Assembly: GCA_963681505.1 (NCBI GenBank)
Contig: OY811976.1
Span: forward strand, 6,190,003 to 6,254,002
Source: Eunapius fragilis
Lineage: Eukaryota > Porifera > Demospongiae > Spongillida > Spongillidae
Length of the DNA stretch: 64,000 bases
Direction of reading: 5' to 3'
Both the position numbers and the translations under genes were made by a program. This document shows, one piece after another, positions 33,885-46,330 of this stretch (positions within the stretch are counted from its first letter, which is position 1; every line of letters begins with the position of its first letter). The notes under the pieces were generated by a model, which saw nothing but the letters and a program-made list of their open reading frames with translations, did no database searches and was not told the origin of the DNA.

Positions 33885-34630
33885 CCTCATGCACATGCAG
33901 GAAGTGGTTAGTTAACCTTGGTCAGCCTGTAGTTAAGTTTGCGGCTGGACCGACGCTAGGTTACAATTAGAACAATACCGTAAACATTTCTCGTTGTTAA
34001 TTATAGACTGACAGTGGTATTGTGACTTAGCCGACTGTCTTTAGTCACAAATCTTATGCCACGTTCATACGGCACAATTTTTCCGTGTCAGCGCGGTACG
34101 ATACGTAACGGTACGTACGGTTTGGTACGGCACGGTTCCATGTCCAGCAATTTCGGACATCCATACATGTCTATGCATTGAAAACGCATGTAAAGTATTT
34201 GATTTTTTTCAAACATTAACGCAGTAGGATTATTTTTTTAAATATAAGAAATGCATTATTTTTTTTTTCGCTTTCATTTTGCGAGCAGGAGAATCAAGAA
34301 CAAAATTAATTACTTTCGTTATTACGTAATCATTTTTCTTTAGAGGTCAATAATGAAAATGATTAATAAACATCAAATGGTGGGCGCGCCCTAATAGTGC
34401 ACATTATAAGTGCTGGTGCGTGTGTGAGTGGGAGGAGCGAGTGGTTATCTAAATGCTCGAAATGTGCCCTTGGTTCAATACATTTGAATATTTCTTTCAT
34501 GCATCGGCGTGGATAGACGAACGTGCGCTCGGCGTGCATCTACCTGTTTGCTACGACTGCGTAAGTTAACGGTCCGTTCCTTCATACCTCATCCCGATAT
34601 GCGCAATGACACACCACGCGCACGCGCGCA
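33885..34630. other. Non-coding stretch
   Basis: No gene was found. Repeated GGTACG/CGTACC motifs (34096-34135) resemble those around 46980-47000, so a decayed dispersed element may be present. Confidence 0.45.
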
Positions 34631-34639
34631 CACACACAT

Positions 34640-34894
34640 TCCCACATACTCCTAGCTTTATTTCCTGGGGTGCACATTAGGAAGAATCACTTTAGCTGAT
34701 GCTGATTACATGTTTAGTTTGAGGGCAAGAATGGGTTAAATATCTCTAGCCGCTAGTCGGTTGTGTCGTCTGGGTGTGGTCTGTACTTTGGGCAGGATTG
34801 GGTTAAATCTATCTAGTTGAGTTGCCTGGCCAGTACCCTGGGCAAGAATGGGTTAAATACCTCTAGTCGCTGGTCAGTTGTGCTGTCTGGGCGT

Positions 34895-34940
<46 letters not shown>

Positions 34941-35017
34941 ATGTGTGCATGTGTGTGTATGTGTGTGTGAATTAAAAACACACACACATACACTCACACA
35001 TACACATGCACACACAT

Positions 35018-35073
<56 letters not shown>

Positions 35074-35358
35074 TCCCAGCTCTTTTCCTAGGGTGTATAT
35101 ATTAGGAAGAATCTTTTAAGCTGATGCTGATGTAACCTGTCGGGTTGATCTGTACTCTGGGCAAGAATGAGTTAGCTGCTAGTCAGTTGTGTCATGTGGG
35201 TGTGGTCTGTACCCTGGGGTTAATATTTAAATCTCTCAAGCTGCATGCTAGTCAGTTGGTCTGGGCAAGAATTCAGATTCTCTCTAGCCACTAGTCGTTT
35301 TAATGTCTGGGTGTGGTCTGTACACAAGCGCACGCGCGCACATGCACACACACACACA

Positions 35359-35413
<55 letters not shown>

Positions 35414-35450
35414 CCAGCTCTTTTCCTGGGGCGTATATTACTAATATTAT
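34640..35450. repeat. Satellite-like region with CA/GT arrays
   Basis: CTCCCAGCTCTTTTCC followed by GGGTGTATATATTAGGAAGAATC recurs at 34648, 35073 and 35411. GGGCAAGAATGGGTTAAAT-type units recur between. (GT)n/(CA)n arrays lie at 34903-34972, 35024-35070 and 35344-35411. Confidence 0.85.
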
Positions 35451-35781
35451 ATTTATCCCCAAAGCCTATGTACATATGTGGTTGTGTATTCGTCTGCCTA
35501 CATGTACCTTAATCTGATTGTGGGATACTTGTATTTATTTTGAGGCCTCTCTTTTTTATTACAGGGACGAATAACAAACGTTTTAGCATATAGCGGAATT
35601 TTTTTACTTTCCACTATAAAAATTTGAGTTTCAGATTGTTATGGATTATATAACCATGGATTATTATAATACGCATAACATGAACAGGAATACAAGATGC
35701 AGCAGAATACACTAATCAGAATAAATGCACTAAATAACGAATGCTATTATTAATACATACATACATATCGAGACACACTGG

Positions 35782-36021
35782 CTATGAAAGTGACAATGAG
35801 GAACTATCCCCCTCCTGAAGGGAACAGCCACATCGTAAGAGGAGGGCTCGGGCATTGGCTCGCACAAGAGTCAAATTAAGGCGGCCATACAAGCTGCAGA
35901 CAACCTTGGACTTGGGGGAGTTGGTCCTTGTGGCAAGGTACGATGCAAGCCGTGAAAAAGCTTGCATCGCTTCGTTGCCCCAGGCTCCATATGACTCGGC
36001 CACAAGGGGAACACATGTCCA
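35782..36021 (-). pseudogene. Second C-terminal fragment of the RLE-type retroelement family
   Basis: The minus strand reads VPLVAESYGAWGNEAMQAF, RLASYLATRTNSPKSKVVCSL, YGRLNLTLVRANARALL, matching in order the C-terminal ESYGAWGKEA...F block of the copy at 23850-25990. It is a 5'-truncated remnant, as usual for non-LTR insertions. Confidence 0.7.
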
Positions 36022-36349
36022 TATGGATTATGAAGTTAAAATCAAGATATGTGCTTTTTATTACTACATAGTTGACGTAATTTTTTTGGGGGGGAAGGGG
36101 TCGATTAACTAACTATTAAACGAATTAACAATGTTTATGAGCAATTATAATCCTCTCACCAATAATATAAATAACCTCGATCTGACTGGTGTATTTGATG
36201 ACAGGCTGACTTTCGATGTTAGTGGAATATTGAAATACTAACCCTGGTAGGCAAGCGCGAAGTAAGACATTACTTTATGATTTCAAATGGACCACGACAC
36301 TAATACCTGTACACTACGGCAGTGGCCGGCGTCAGCGAGGGGGGTGATT

Positions 36350-36370
36350 CAGGTCAGGCCAGGTACGATA

Positions 36371-36405
<35 letters not shown>

Positions 36406-36645
36406 GTTGCTATCCGCTTCAGACCCAATACGAAAAGTGGGGGCCCTTTAATTGTTTGGCATAGGGCCTACTCTACGTTATTGTTATTACCGGTTACAAT
36501 TATGGCTGAGGACCCGGAGCACCCTCTCTGGGATACGTTAGCTTCGGCTATATATACTTGTAACCGTTAATTATTAACGATAATGTATTTGCTGTGTGCC
36601 AAACAAAGGGCCCCCACTTTTTGTATCGGACCTGAAGCGGACAGC

Positions 36646-36688
<43 letters not shown>

Positions 36689-37065
36689 GGGCGTAGACAA
36701 GTTTTAAGGGTGGGGGGCTAATTATGGTTGGGGATTTAGACCCGCGATACGACAAGCGGGGGGTGGGGGGCTAGTTATGGTTGGGGGTTTAGTCCAGCGA
36801 TACGACAGTGGGGGTGAGGAGGTGTACACTTCAGGCACATTACGAAAGGCGGGGGGAGTTGCTTAGCAGAAGAGGGGGAGGTACCTTACATGAAAGGGCA
36901 ACTCTATGATCTATTCAATAGCGAGTGCTTTACAATTGATTATAACGACTTCAGAAATTTTAATACCTGAAGTGCAAAAATCTGGGGGCTAAAGCCCCCC
37001 CCCCCCCTTTCCATATTGAGTCTGACCTGAAGCACCCCTTCACTGAAATCCTGGATATGCCAATG
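36350..37065. repeat. G/C-tract dispersed repeat with CGATACGAAAAGCGGGG motifs
   Basis: Poly-G (36376-36404) followed by TTGCTATCCGCTTCAGACCC and ATACGAAAAGTGGGGGCCC is mirrored by the inverted GGGCCCCCACTTTTTGTATCGG and poly-C at 36608-36686. Further motif copies continue to 36860. The block ends in CTGAAATCCTGGATATGCC near 37043. The same family occurs at 41232-41485 and 45600-46330. Confidence 0.85.
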
Positions 37066-37916
37066 ATGGTGGGGTATGCTATGTCTCCGCAAACAACTAT
37101 GAGCGTGCACGTAACATTTGCTCCTCGAATACAAAGCCCTAAATCATAATGTCTCTACTCCCTCAGTTGTTTATCAACTGTATACAGTGCACGCCCCACA
37201 TCAGAAATAGGGATAGATGTAGATATCAAACATTTTATACTCATTTCACTTCCAAATGCACCAACTGATACACAAATGTCCACAAGTAATAATCAACGAC
37301 GACTACTGCATAGCATCATGTCATTATCATCCAGTTAGAATAGTGTCAGGAAAGGATTGCCATCTTCTTGGAATGGATTTCATTTCATCCTATTTAAAAG
37401 AGACCAGTGAATCAAACAGTTGATGGTGTACCAACGCAATGTACCATTCATAGCTTGGTGGATGTTATGGTGGAAGAGGTAAGACCAAAACCAACATCTA
37501 AGAAACAAATAAAAACCAATTAACTCTGTACAATCATATAGCAGATGATATATCACACTGCTGCTACTACCAATTCCATAGATGCAGGAACTAAAGGTTA
37601 ACCCCATCAAATCCTCTGTGTAGAATTTATATCAGAAATGCCCTGCATACAAGTGTGTTTGTGTGTGTGTGTGTGCGTGTGTGCGTGCGTGCGAGTGTGT
37701 ATGTGTGTGTTTGTGTGCGTGTGTGTTGTATGTGCGTGTAACAACACAGTGTCAGTGTGGGTTAAATTTGCAAGCATACTGGATTTGGCTACAACAGATA
37801 GGAACCTCCATAGAAGGGTATCATTGTTATGATACCCAACAGGTCAAAATAAGTACCTGTGTGTGTGCATGTGTGTGTGTTGTGTGTGTGTGTGTGCATG
37901 TGTGTGTGTGTGTGTG

Positions 37917-37948
<32 letters not shown>

Positions 37949-38129
37949 CGCGTGTTAAATCACAAAGTCAGTGTGGGTTCTATTTGCAACTTACTGGATA
38001 TGGCTAGGAAAAGCTAACAGGCACTGCTATCTAGATCAATCTACCCAAGGTGTACACAGGTCAACCTCCATGTATGGGCATCAAAAGAGCTTGTTAAATA
38101 ACAGTACCTGTTGTGTGTGTGTGTGTGTG

Positions 38130-38167
<38 letters not shown>

Positions 38168-38169
38168 TG
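36892..38169. repeat. Left copy of a duplicated gap flank
   Basis: It matches 38370 to about 39650 nearly base for base; differences are mostly single-base indels in homopolymers. See the gap entry. Confidence 0.95.
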
Positions 38170-39387
38170 NNNNNNNNNNNNNNNNNNNNNNNNNNNNNNN
38201 NNNNNNNNNNNNNNNNNNNNNNNNNNNNNNNNNNNNNNNNNNNNNNNNNNNNNNNNNNNNNNNNNNNNNNNNNNNNNNNNNNNNNNNNNNNNNNNNNNNN
38301 NNNNNNNNNNNNNNNNNNNNNNNNNNNNNNNNNNNNNNNNNNNNNNNNNNNNNNNNNNNNNNNNNNNNNGAAAGGGCAACTCTATGATCTATTCAATAGC
38401 GAGTGCTTTACAATTGATTATAACGACTTCAGAAATTTTAATACCTGAAGTGCAAAAATCTGGGGGCTAAAGCCCCCCCCCCCCCTTTCCATATTGAGTC
38501 TGACCTGAAGCACCCCTTCACTGAAATCCTGGATATGCCAATGATGGTGGGGTATGCTATGTCTCCGCAAACAACTATGAGCGTGCACGTAACATTTGCT
38601 CCTCGAATACAAAGCCTAAATCATAATGTCTCTACTCCTCAGTTGTTATCAACTGTATACAGTGCACCGCCCCACATCAGAAATAGGGATAGATGTAGAT
38701 ATCAAACATTTTATACTCATTTCACTTCCAAATGCACCAACTGATACACAAATGTCCACAAGTAATAATCAACGACGACTACTGCATAGCATCATGTCAT
38801 TATCATCCAGTTAGAATAGTGTCAGAAAGGATTGCCATCTTCTTGGAATGGATTTCATTTCATCCTATTTAAAAGAGACCAGTGATCAAACAGTTGATGG
38901 TGTACCAACGCATGTACCATTCATAGCTTGGTGGATGTTATGGTGGAAGAGTAAGACCAAAACCAACATCTAAGAAACAAATAAAAACCAATTAACTCTG
39001 TACAATCATATAGCAGATGAATATCACACTGCTGCCTACTACCAATTCCATAGATGCAGGAACTAAAGGTTAACCCCATCAAATCCTCTGTGTAGAATTT
39101 ATATCAGAAATGCCCTGCATACAAGTGTGTTTGTGTGTGTGTGTGTGCGTGTGTGCGTGCGTGCGAGTGTGTATGTGTGTGTTTGTGTGCGTGTGTGTTG
39201 TATGTGCGTGTAACAACACAGTGTCAGTGTGGGTTAAATTTGCAAGCATACTGGATTTGGCTACAACAGATAGGAACTCCATAGAAGGGTATCATTGTTA
39301 TGATACCCAACAGGTCAAAATAAGTACCTGTGTGTGTGCATGTGTGTGTGTTGTGTGTGTGTGTGTGCATGTGTGTGTGTGTGTGTG

Positions 39388-39419
<32 letters not shown>

Positions 39420-39601
39420 CGCGTGTTAAATCACAAAGTCAGTGTGGGTTCTATTTGCAACTTACTGGATATGGCTAGGAAAGCTAACCAGGCACTGCTA
39501 TCTAGATCAATCTACCCAAGGTGTACACAGGTCAACCTCCATGTATGGGCATCAAAAGAGCTTGTTAAATAACAGTACCTGTGTGTGTGTGTGTGTGTGT
39601 G

Positions 39602-39661
<60 letters not shown>

Positions 39662-40328
39662 ACATGCGTGTGTGTGTGTGTGTGTGTGTGCACATGCGTG
39701 TGTGCATGTGTGTGCGTGTTAAATCACAAAGCCAGTGTAGGTTCAATTTGCAAGGGTACTGTATATGGCTGGGAAAAGCTAACCAGGCAAGATCAATCTA
39801 CCCACAGTGTACACAGGTCAACCCCATGTATGGGCATCAAAAGAGCTTGTTAAATAACAGTACCTATGTGTGTGTGCACATGCGTGTGTGCATGTGTGTG
39901 TGCAGAGATTATATATATGATCTCTGGTGTGTGTGTGCGTGTTAAATCCCAAAGTCAGTGTGGGTTCTATTTGCAAGTGTACTGGATATGGCTAAAAGCT
40001 AACCAGGCACTGCTATCTAGATCAATCTACCCACAGTGTACACAGGTCATGTATGGGCATAGCTTGTTAAATAACAGTACCTGTGTGTGTGTGTGCACAT
40101 GCGTGTGTGCATGTGTGTGCGTGTTAAATCACAAAGTCAGTGTGGGTTCAAGTTGCAAGCGTATTGGATATGGCATACGGAATAGCTTATGGGGCACTGC
40201 TATCTAGTCAATCTACCCACAGTGTACACAGTTCAACACAAGCTTGCATACCAGACAGGTCAAATAAAATAACAGTACCTATGTGTGTGTGTGTGTGTGT
40301 GTGTGGTGTGCGTGTGTGTGTGTGTGTG

Positions 40329-40366
<38 letters not shown>

Positions 40367-40370
40367 GAGG
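37640..40370. repeat. Satellite of GT arrays alternating with a ~150-bp unit
   Basis: The unit GTTAAATCACAAAGTCAGTG, GGTTCTATTTGCAA, CTGGATATGGCTA, TCTAGATCAATCTACCCA, GTGTACACAGGTCA and CTTGTTAAATAACAGTACCT is followed by (GT)n. It repeats at 37956, 39427, 39718, 39940 and 40125, plus a related unit at 37738/39211. Cys/Val ORFs here are repeat artefacts. Confidence 0.93.
38170..38369. other. 200-base assembly gap (N run)
   Basis: Exactly 200 N. The sequence right of the gap (38370 onward) repeats the sequence beginning at 36892, so the gap probably joins two versions of one locus. Confidence 0.99.
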
Positions 40371-40730
40371 GAGGAGGATGAACAGAGCATCACACACACA
40401 TGTATGCCATCCATCCTATACAGCAATAGGTTAAAGAGGCTGGCAGGCCTACGTTTAATTATTCATGCAGCATTCATCTAAAAAGAGAGGGTGTTTCAAA
40501 TAGATTATAGTTAACCATATACAAATATGAGTTAGAATTATATCTACATAATCTACATGTAGGCCTGCATATAAATCGCTCTTCACTTTCACGGAAAGTG
40601 ACATATATGTATACATGGACTGTAAAATTAGCCCCAAAAATTTTTGTATCAGGGCATGCCTATAAAATGATGAATAGAAACCTATTAGATATGATATGAA
40701 TTTAGACACAATGACTTCAGGCCTATTTAT

Positions 40731-41231
40731 CCCCCCCCCCCCCCCCCCCCCAACCCCCAAACTATAAAGATATCTATGTCCATTCAAGCACAACACTTTT
40801 TTTTACACACACACACGCACGCACACACACATACACACACAACACATACACACACATACACACACACACATGCATGCACCTTATAGTGTTCTGGTTTTTA
40901 ACGAACAATTAGTTTTTCACTATTGAATTCGTGGCATTCACCTGCCAGTAGCAAAGTGCTCCTGAATGTTGAAGGAGTTAGATTTATTTATCACCTTAAA
41001 CTGATAAAAGGTACTCTCCCACTTTCGTTGGATGCATTTTCTCTCCATTCAAATGTTATCTACACATACAGGACGGCTTTATATCCCATGAGTTCAATTT
41101 GAAATCAAATTACACAAGCACATAAATACATGTACTCAGACATACTGATGTAAATAGATCATCAATACATACACACATAAATACATAGATTCATACACGC
41201 GCGCGCACACACACACACACGTGTTACAATC
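40731..41231. other. Non-coding stretch with CA repeats
   Basis: It holds a poly-C run (40731-40750) and CA-rich segments 40805-40870 and 41200-41220. No gene was seen. Confidence 0.5.
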
Positions 41232-41297
41232 CAGGGGCGGATACAGGTTTTCCAAAAGGGGGGGGTGAGACCCGCGATACGAAATGCAGGGCGGTGT

Positions 41298-41331
<34 letters not shown>

Positions 41332-41520
41332 GCTGTCCGCTTTAGACCCGACATGAAAAGCGGGGGGGGGGGGGGGTTGCTGCCCGCTTCAGGCCCGATA
41401 CAAAAAGCGGGGGGAGGGGGTGCTGTCCACTTCAAGCCCGATATGAAAAGCAAGGGGGGGGTGGGGGGGGGGGGGGGGGGATGCTGTCCATTGTGTGTGT
41501 TGTGTGTGTGTGTGTGTGTG
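41232..41520. repeat. G-tract dispersed repeat, second locus
   Basis: It begins CCAGGGGCGGATACAGG, a hAT-MITE-like end, and contains three to four ~50-bp copies of GTCCGCTTTAGACCCGA followed by a long G run. A GT array follows to 41522. Confidence 0.85.
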
Positions 41521-41522
41521 TG

Positions 41523-41830
41523 GCTGTGAGGGTGTGTGTGGAGAGGTGTGTAGGGGTATGGAGTGTAGGTGTGTGTGGATGGGAGTGTAGGTGTGTGGAT
41601 GGGAGTGTAGGGTGTGTGTGGATGGGAGTGTAGGGTGTGTGTGGATGGGAGTGTAGGGGGTGTGCTGGAGAGGTGAGTGTAGGTATGGAGTGTAAGGTGT
41701 GTGTGGAGAGGGAGTTGTGTAGGTGGGTGTGCGAAGGGGTGTGTGTGGATGGGAGTGTAGGGTGTGTGGAGGGGTGCGTGTAGAGGGGAGTGTGGGGTGT
41801 GTAGGGTGCGTGTGGTGAGGGGTGTTTGTG
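41523..41830. repeat. Irregular GTGTGGATGGGAGTGTAGG tandem repeat
   Basis: Imperfect ~22-30-bp units built from GGGTGTGTGTGGATGGGAGT occupy the segment. It is non-coding. Confidence 0.85.
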
Positions 41831-42462
41831 TGCTAAGTTATTTGTGGCACCAAAACCACCAAACCAAATGACTAGAAGAAAAAAGTTTGGCCACTACTTT
41901 CATGCATTAACAACCCACTCACCACTGCTGTACCGAATCATTTGTCTAAGATCCCTAAACACGGAGATTCAGGAGAGAATGTTCAGTCAAGTCAAACAAA
42001 TCAGCAATTCAACATGAAATCAAAACACAGAGAACATTATCACCAATGCCATCAAACGCCTGCATTATGAGCAACATTCTAAACATGAGGACACGGTAGC
42101 AGTGCAAAAGTTGTGAGGTAGAAAAGTTTGGAAAAGTTACAGGAAAAATCTCAAACACCCACTTTACAAGGGAGATTATGAAATCTGCATCGTACCAAGC
42201 ACACATCGAGAGGATTAGTGATTACCTTATTTGTGGACCTGGTGTGTGGTGGAAGACCACTGATGACGGAGTTGAGTTCTTTGATGGAGACTCAGAAGAG
42301 GATTACAAGGCTGTAGGTCCTTCCTTGCATCACTTCCATTCAGTTTCACTGGAGGACATTGATGCGCTTTTATTAGAACAGTGGGAACAGTGCATTGCAC
42401 AGAACATTGAACTTCTAGCACTAATAATGTACAGGACTGGTGCCGGTGTTGTACTGGGCTGA
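41826..42462 (+). pseudogene. C-terminal part of an unidentified mobile-element protein
   Basis: Successive frames read LFVAPKPPNQMTRRKKFGHYFHAL, THSPLLYRIICLRSLNTEIQERMF, then (shifted) ENIITNAIKRLHYEQH, a stop, and YLICGPGVWWKTTDDGVEFFDG, FHSVSLEDIDALLLEQWEQCI. FG-YFH--T-H-P--YR--SLRS-NTE--ER-F resembles a block I recall from uncharacterised transposon proteins of marine invertebrates. One-base deletions break the frame near 42015 and 42112. The reading frame ends where the 22-bp minisatellite begins. Confidence 0.5.
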
Positions 42463-43955
42463 TGTATTGAATGTACTGGACTGGTGTGATGTATGTACTG
42501 GACTGGTGTGATGTATGTACTGGACTGGTGTGATGTATGTACTAGACTGGTGTGTAGTATGTACTGGACTGGTGTGTTGTATGTACTGGACGGTGTGATG
42601 TATGTACTGGACTGATGTGGTGTATGTACTGGACTGGTGTGATGTATGTACTGGACTGGTGTGTAGTATGTACTGGACTGGTGTGTAGTATGTACTGGAC
42701 TGGTGTGTGATGTATGTACTGGACTGGTGTGTTGCATGTACTGGACTGGTGTGATGTATGTACTGGACTGGTGTGATGTATGTACAGGACTGGTGTGTAG
42801 TATGTACTGGACTGGTGTGTTGTATGTACTGGACTGGTGTGATGTATGTACTGGACTGATGTGGTGTATGTACTGACTGGTGTGTTGCATGTACTGGACT
42901 GGTGTGATGTATGGTACTGGACTGGTGTGATGTATGTACTGGACTGGTGTGTAGTATGTACTGGACTGGTGTGTTGTATGTACTGGACTGGTGTGATGTA
43001 TGTACTGGACTGATGTGGTGTATGTACTGGACTGGTGTGATGTATGTACTGGACTGGTGTGATGTATGTACTGGACTGGTGTGATGTATGTACTGGACTG
43101 GTGTGTAGTATGTACTGGACTGGTGTGTTGTATGTACTGGACTGGTGTGATGTATGTACTGGACTGATGTGGTGTATGTACTGGACTGGTGTGATGTATG
43201 TACTGGACTGGTGTGATGTATGTACTGGACTGGTGTGATGTATGTACTGGACTGGTGTGTAGTATGTACTGGACTGGTGTGTTGTATGTACTGGACTGGT
43301 GTGATGTATGTACTGGACTGATGTGGTGTATGTACTGGACTGGTGTGATGTATGTACTGGACTGGTGTGATGTATGTACTGGACTGGTGTGATGTATGTA
43401 CTGGACTGGTGTGTAGTATGTACTGGACTGTGTGTTGTATGTACTGGACTGGTGTGATGTATGTACTGGACTGATGTGGTGTATGTACTGGACTGGTGTG
43501 ATGTATGTACTGGACTGGTGTGATGTATGTACTGGACTGGTGTGATGTATGTACTGGACTGGTGTGTAGTATGTACTGGACTGGTGTGTTGTATGTACTG
43601 GACTGGTGTGATGTATGTACTGGACTGATGTGGTGTATGTACTGGACTGGTGTGATGTATGTACTGGACTGGTGTGATGTATGTACTGGACTGGTGTGAT
43701 GTATGTACTGGACTGGTGTGATGTATGTACTGGACTGGTGTGTAGTATGTACTGGACTGGTGTGTTGTATGTACTGGACTGGTGTGATGTATGTACTGGA
43801 CTGATGTGGTGTATGTACTGGACTGGTGTGTTGTATGTACTGGACTGGTGTGTTGTATGTACTGGACTGGTGTGATGTATGTACTGGACTGGTGTGATGT
43901 ATGTACTGGACTGGTGTGATGTATGTACTGGACTGGTGTGTTGTATGTACTGACC
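42440..43955. repeat. 22-bp minisatellite (~69 copies) with 154-bp higher-order repeat
   Basis: The unit is GTACTGGACTGGTGTGATGTAT with variants (GTAG, GTTG, ATGTGG). Seven-unit blocks of 154 bp recur in fixed variant order (for example starts at 43044 and 43198). Occasional 21-bp units shift the phase. Minus-strand ORFs of 490 and 513 codons arise because the unit lacks stops in those frames. Confidence 0.97.
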
Positions 43956-44427
43956 ACCTCACATAAACTCCATGGACTTAAATAGCAGACTTTGCATTTG
44001 GTGATATCAAACATCCTCTGTGTGTGTGTGTTTGTGTTTGTATTTACATGTAAATGGTCTCACTGGATGGAGCCTTGATAATGGCAGTGAAATTATTTCT
44101 ACCCTATCTCAATAGATTTGGCCACTGGATATGCTGAGCTATTCACACACGACTTCATATTTACCCATGGCTTCAGAACTTCAAATGTAAAAATCTGAGG
44201 ATGGTGCACAGGTGTGTAGTACTTCCCACCAACACCCTCCCTCTTTAATAAATGTGCAGGGGCAATGCCACACCCCCTTCCCTCCTCCATCATACAACAT
44301 ACCAGTCCACTACATACATCACAGCAATCCAATACACCAGTCCTGTTCATACAAAATGTGGTGGAAGTTGCAAATACATAATGCCTCTGTACTGTATATA
44401 GGACTCAGGAACTAGTGAGACACACCC

Positions 44428-44535
44428 AGTGGTGGATCCAGGCATATTTTAGGCCCATTAAAACCGGGCAATTATGGGCACGGGCCCATAATTGCCCGGT
44501 TTTAATGAGCCTAAAATATGCTCGATCCGCCACTG
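44428..44535. mobile_element. ~105-bp palindromic MITE
   Basis: AGTGGTGGATCCAGGCATAT... is almost perfectly inverted in ...ATATGCTCGATCCGCCACT around a GGGCACGGGCCC centre. The flanks ACACACCC and GCACACCC agree at 7 of 8 bases, suggesting a hAT-type 8-bp target duplication. Confidence 0.85.
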
Positions 44536-44735
44536 CACACCCACCCAAGATCTGAGCACTTGGTGTCATTTGAAGTAGGTTTCTGGATCGTAGTGGCCTG
44601 GGCAGTGCCACTTTCAAAAGGCAATCCAGTATGTATAAGTCCAGCACATGCAACAACTGGTGTGTTGTATGTATTGAACCAACTAACATACATTCCATGG
44701 TGTTAAATGGGAGACTTTGCGTTTGGTCATAGCAA

Positions 44736-44739
44736 ACAT

Positions 44740-44773
<34 letters not shown>

Positions 44774-45470
44774 GTGTATATGTGTGCATGTGTGATATGT
44801 ATAGTGATATACATGTGTGCATGTGTTTATATGCATGAGCAAATAATTAACTAACACACATGAAGCCAGCTGCTGCTCACCTAACAGTACAGAAGCAGCC
44901 CATTAGCAGAAGAGCGATAACATGCACAATGCACACACATCTAATGCACACAAACACATGCACATATTCTCAACAGACATATATGATATATTCTCAACAG
45001 ACATATGCACACCCACACACAATGCGTATGATCTAGCTAGCTCCCCTTGTGTATGATCTAGCTCCCCTTGCTTGAGAGGTCCAGCTAGTTGATACTTGGG
45101 CTATATTGAGCCCCACTTATAACATGCAGAAATGTTATAAAAACACAGAAATGCACAAATACATACTCCAGACATATACCACACACACACACACACACAC
45201 ATACACACACACACACAAAACAACGTACATGTACATGAACAAACACCTCTAGCTTGAGAGGTCCAGTTCCAATCTATTGTCAGTCCAGCTTGCCCAAATA
45301 CTAGACTACTGAGACCTATGTGAGTGTATGAATGAAGTGACCCAAATGAACACACAAGTACAATATCCACATGCACACACACACACACACACGCATTCAC
45401 ATGCATATACACTTGCACACACATGCACACAAGCATACACATGCATGCACACAAGCACACACATACATAT
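44736..45470. repeat. CA/GT microsatellite-rich non-coding stretch
   Basis: GT array 44742-44772; CA arrays 45181-45218 and 45374-45392. No gene was recognised. Confidence 0.8.
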
Positions 45471-45599
45471 GGCACCAACACTATTGTGATGGAAACTCAT
45501 CCAACAACTAGACAATTACACACTGTTAGGCCTATACAGTTGTATAGGCAGGCTGGTTGTAGGCTATTTCAAATGTTGTTTAGTTCTTAGTTTGGCGGG

Positions 45600-46330
45600 G
45601 TCTGGTAAATATACAAGATATTATTGAGTCCAGTCTGAAGCGTACGGCACCCCCCCCCCCCCCCCCCCCGCTTTTCGTATCGGGCCTGAAGCGGACAGCA
45701 CCACCACCCCCACCACCCCACCCCCGCTTTTCGTATCGCGGCAGTGACATAGTGTGAGTGTTGAGCGCCCGGGGGGGTGGGGGGGGGCTGTCGGCTTCTG
45801 GCCCGATGGGGGGGGGGGGGGGGGGGTACATAGCGGAAAAGAGGGAAGGGGAGGAGCCTTATATTATATGAACGCGTTTACAACTGCCCCCTGTATCTGC
45901 CGATGCGTTCGTGAGTTCTCGTTGACGCGATAATTAATTATCTCTCGTCTACTTCGACGCCCCCTCAACCCTGCGCCCGGGGACATATGTCCCCCCCCCC
46001 TCTCTCTACACCACTGTATCGCGGGTCTAAACCTCCCTTTTGGAAATTTCTGTATCCGCCCCTGGAGAGGGTGCTCCAGGTGCTTTTGAGCACCCCCCTC
46101 GGTCAAAATTGTGACCGTTAGTTATTAAATATAACGACGTGTGCCAAAGGCCTCCACTTTTCGTATCGGACTTGAAGCGGACTGCATCCCCCCCCCCCCC
46201 CCCTCCCACACACACACACACACACTCACTTTTCATATCGGACCAGAAGCGGGCCCTCCCCTTCCCCCCCCCCCCCCCCCCCCCCCCCCCAGTATTCCTG
46301 ACCTTAAGCACCCCCTCGCTGAAATTCTGG
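45600..46330. repeat. G/C-tract dispersed repeat, third locus
   Basis: Repeated poly-C then GCTTTTCGTATCGGGCCTGA blocks (45650-45740), then CTGTATCGCGGGTCTAAACC, a hAT-like CTGTATCCGCCCCTG end (46050) and GTGTGCCAAAGGCCTCCACT (46139), parallel to 36595. It ends CTGAAATTCTGGATACGCC (46318). Confidence 0.85.

Noticed and set aside
38041..38470. ORFs crossing the N run
   Set aside because: Unknown bases were read as open frame; there is no sequence support.
42421..44014. Long minus-strand ORFs (490 and 513 codons) rich in HTSPVQYI-like repeats
   Set aside because: They are produced by the 22-bp minisatellite, which happens to lack stops in two frames. Frames slip with 21-bp units, and there is no start context or non-repeat domain.
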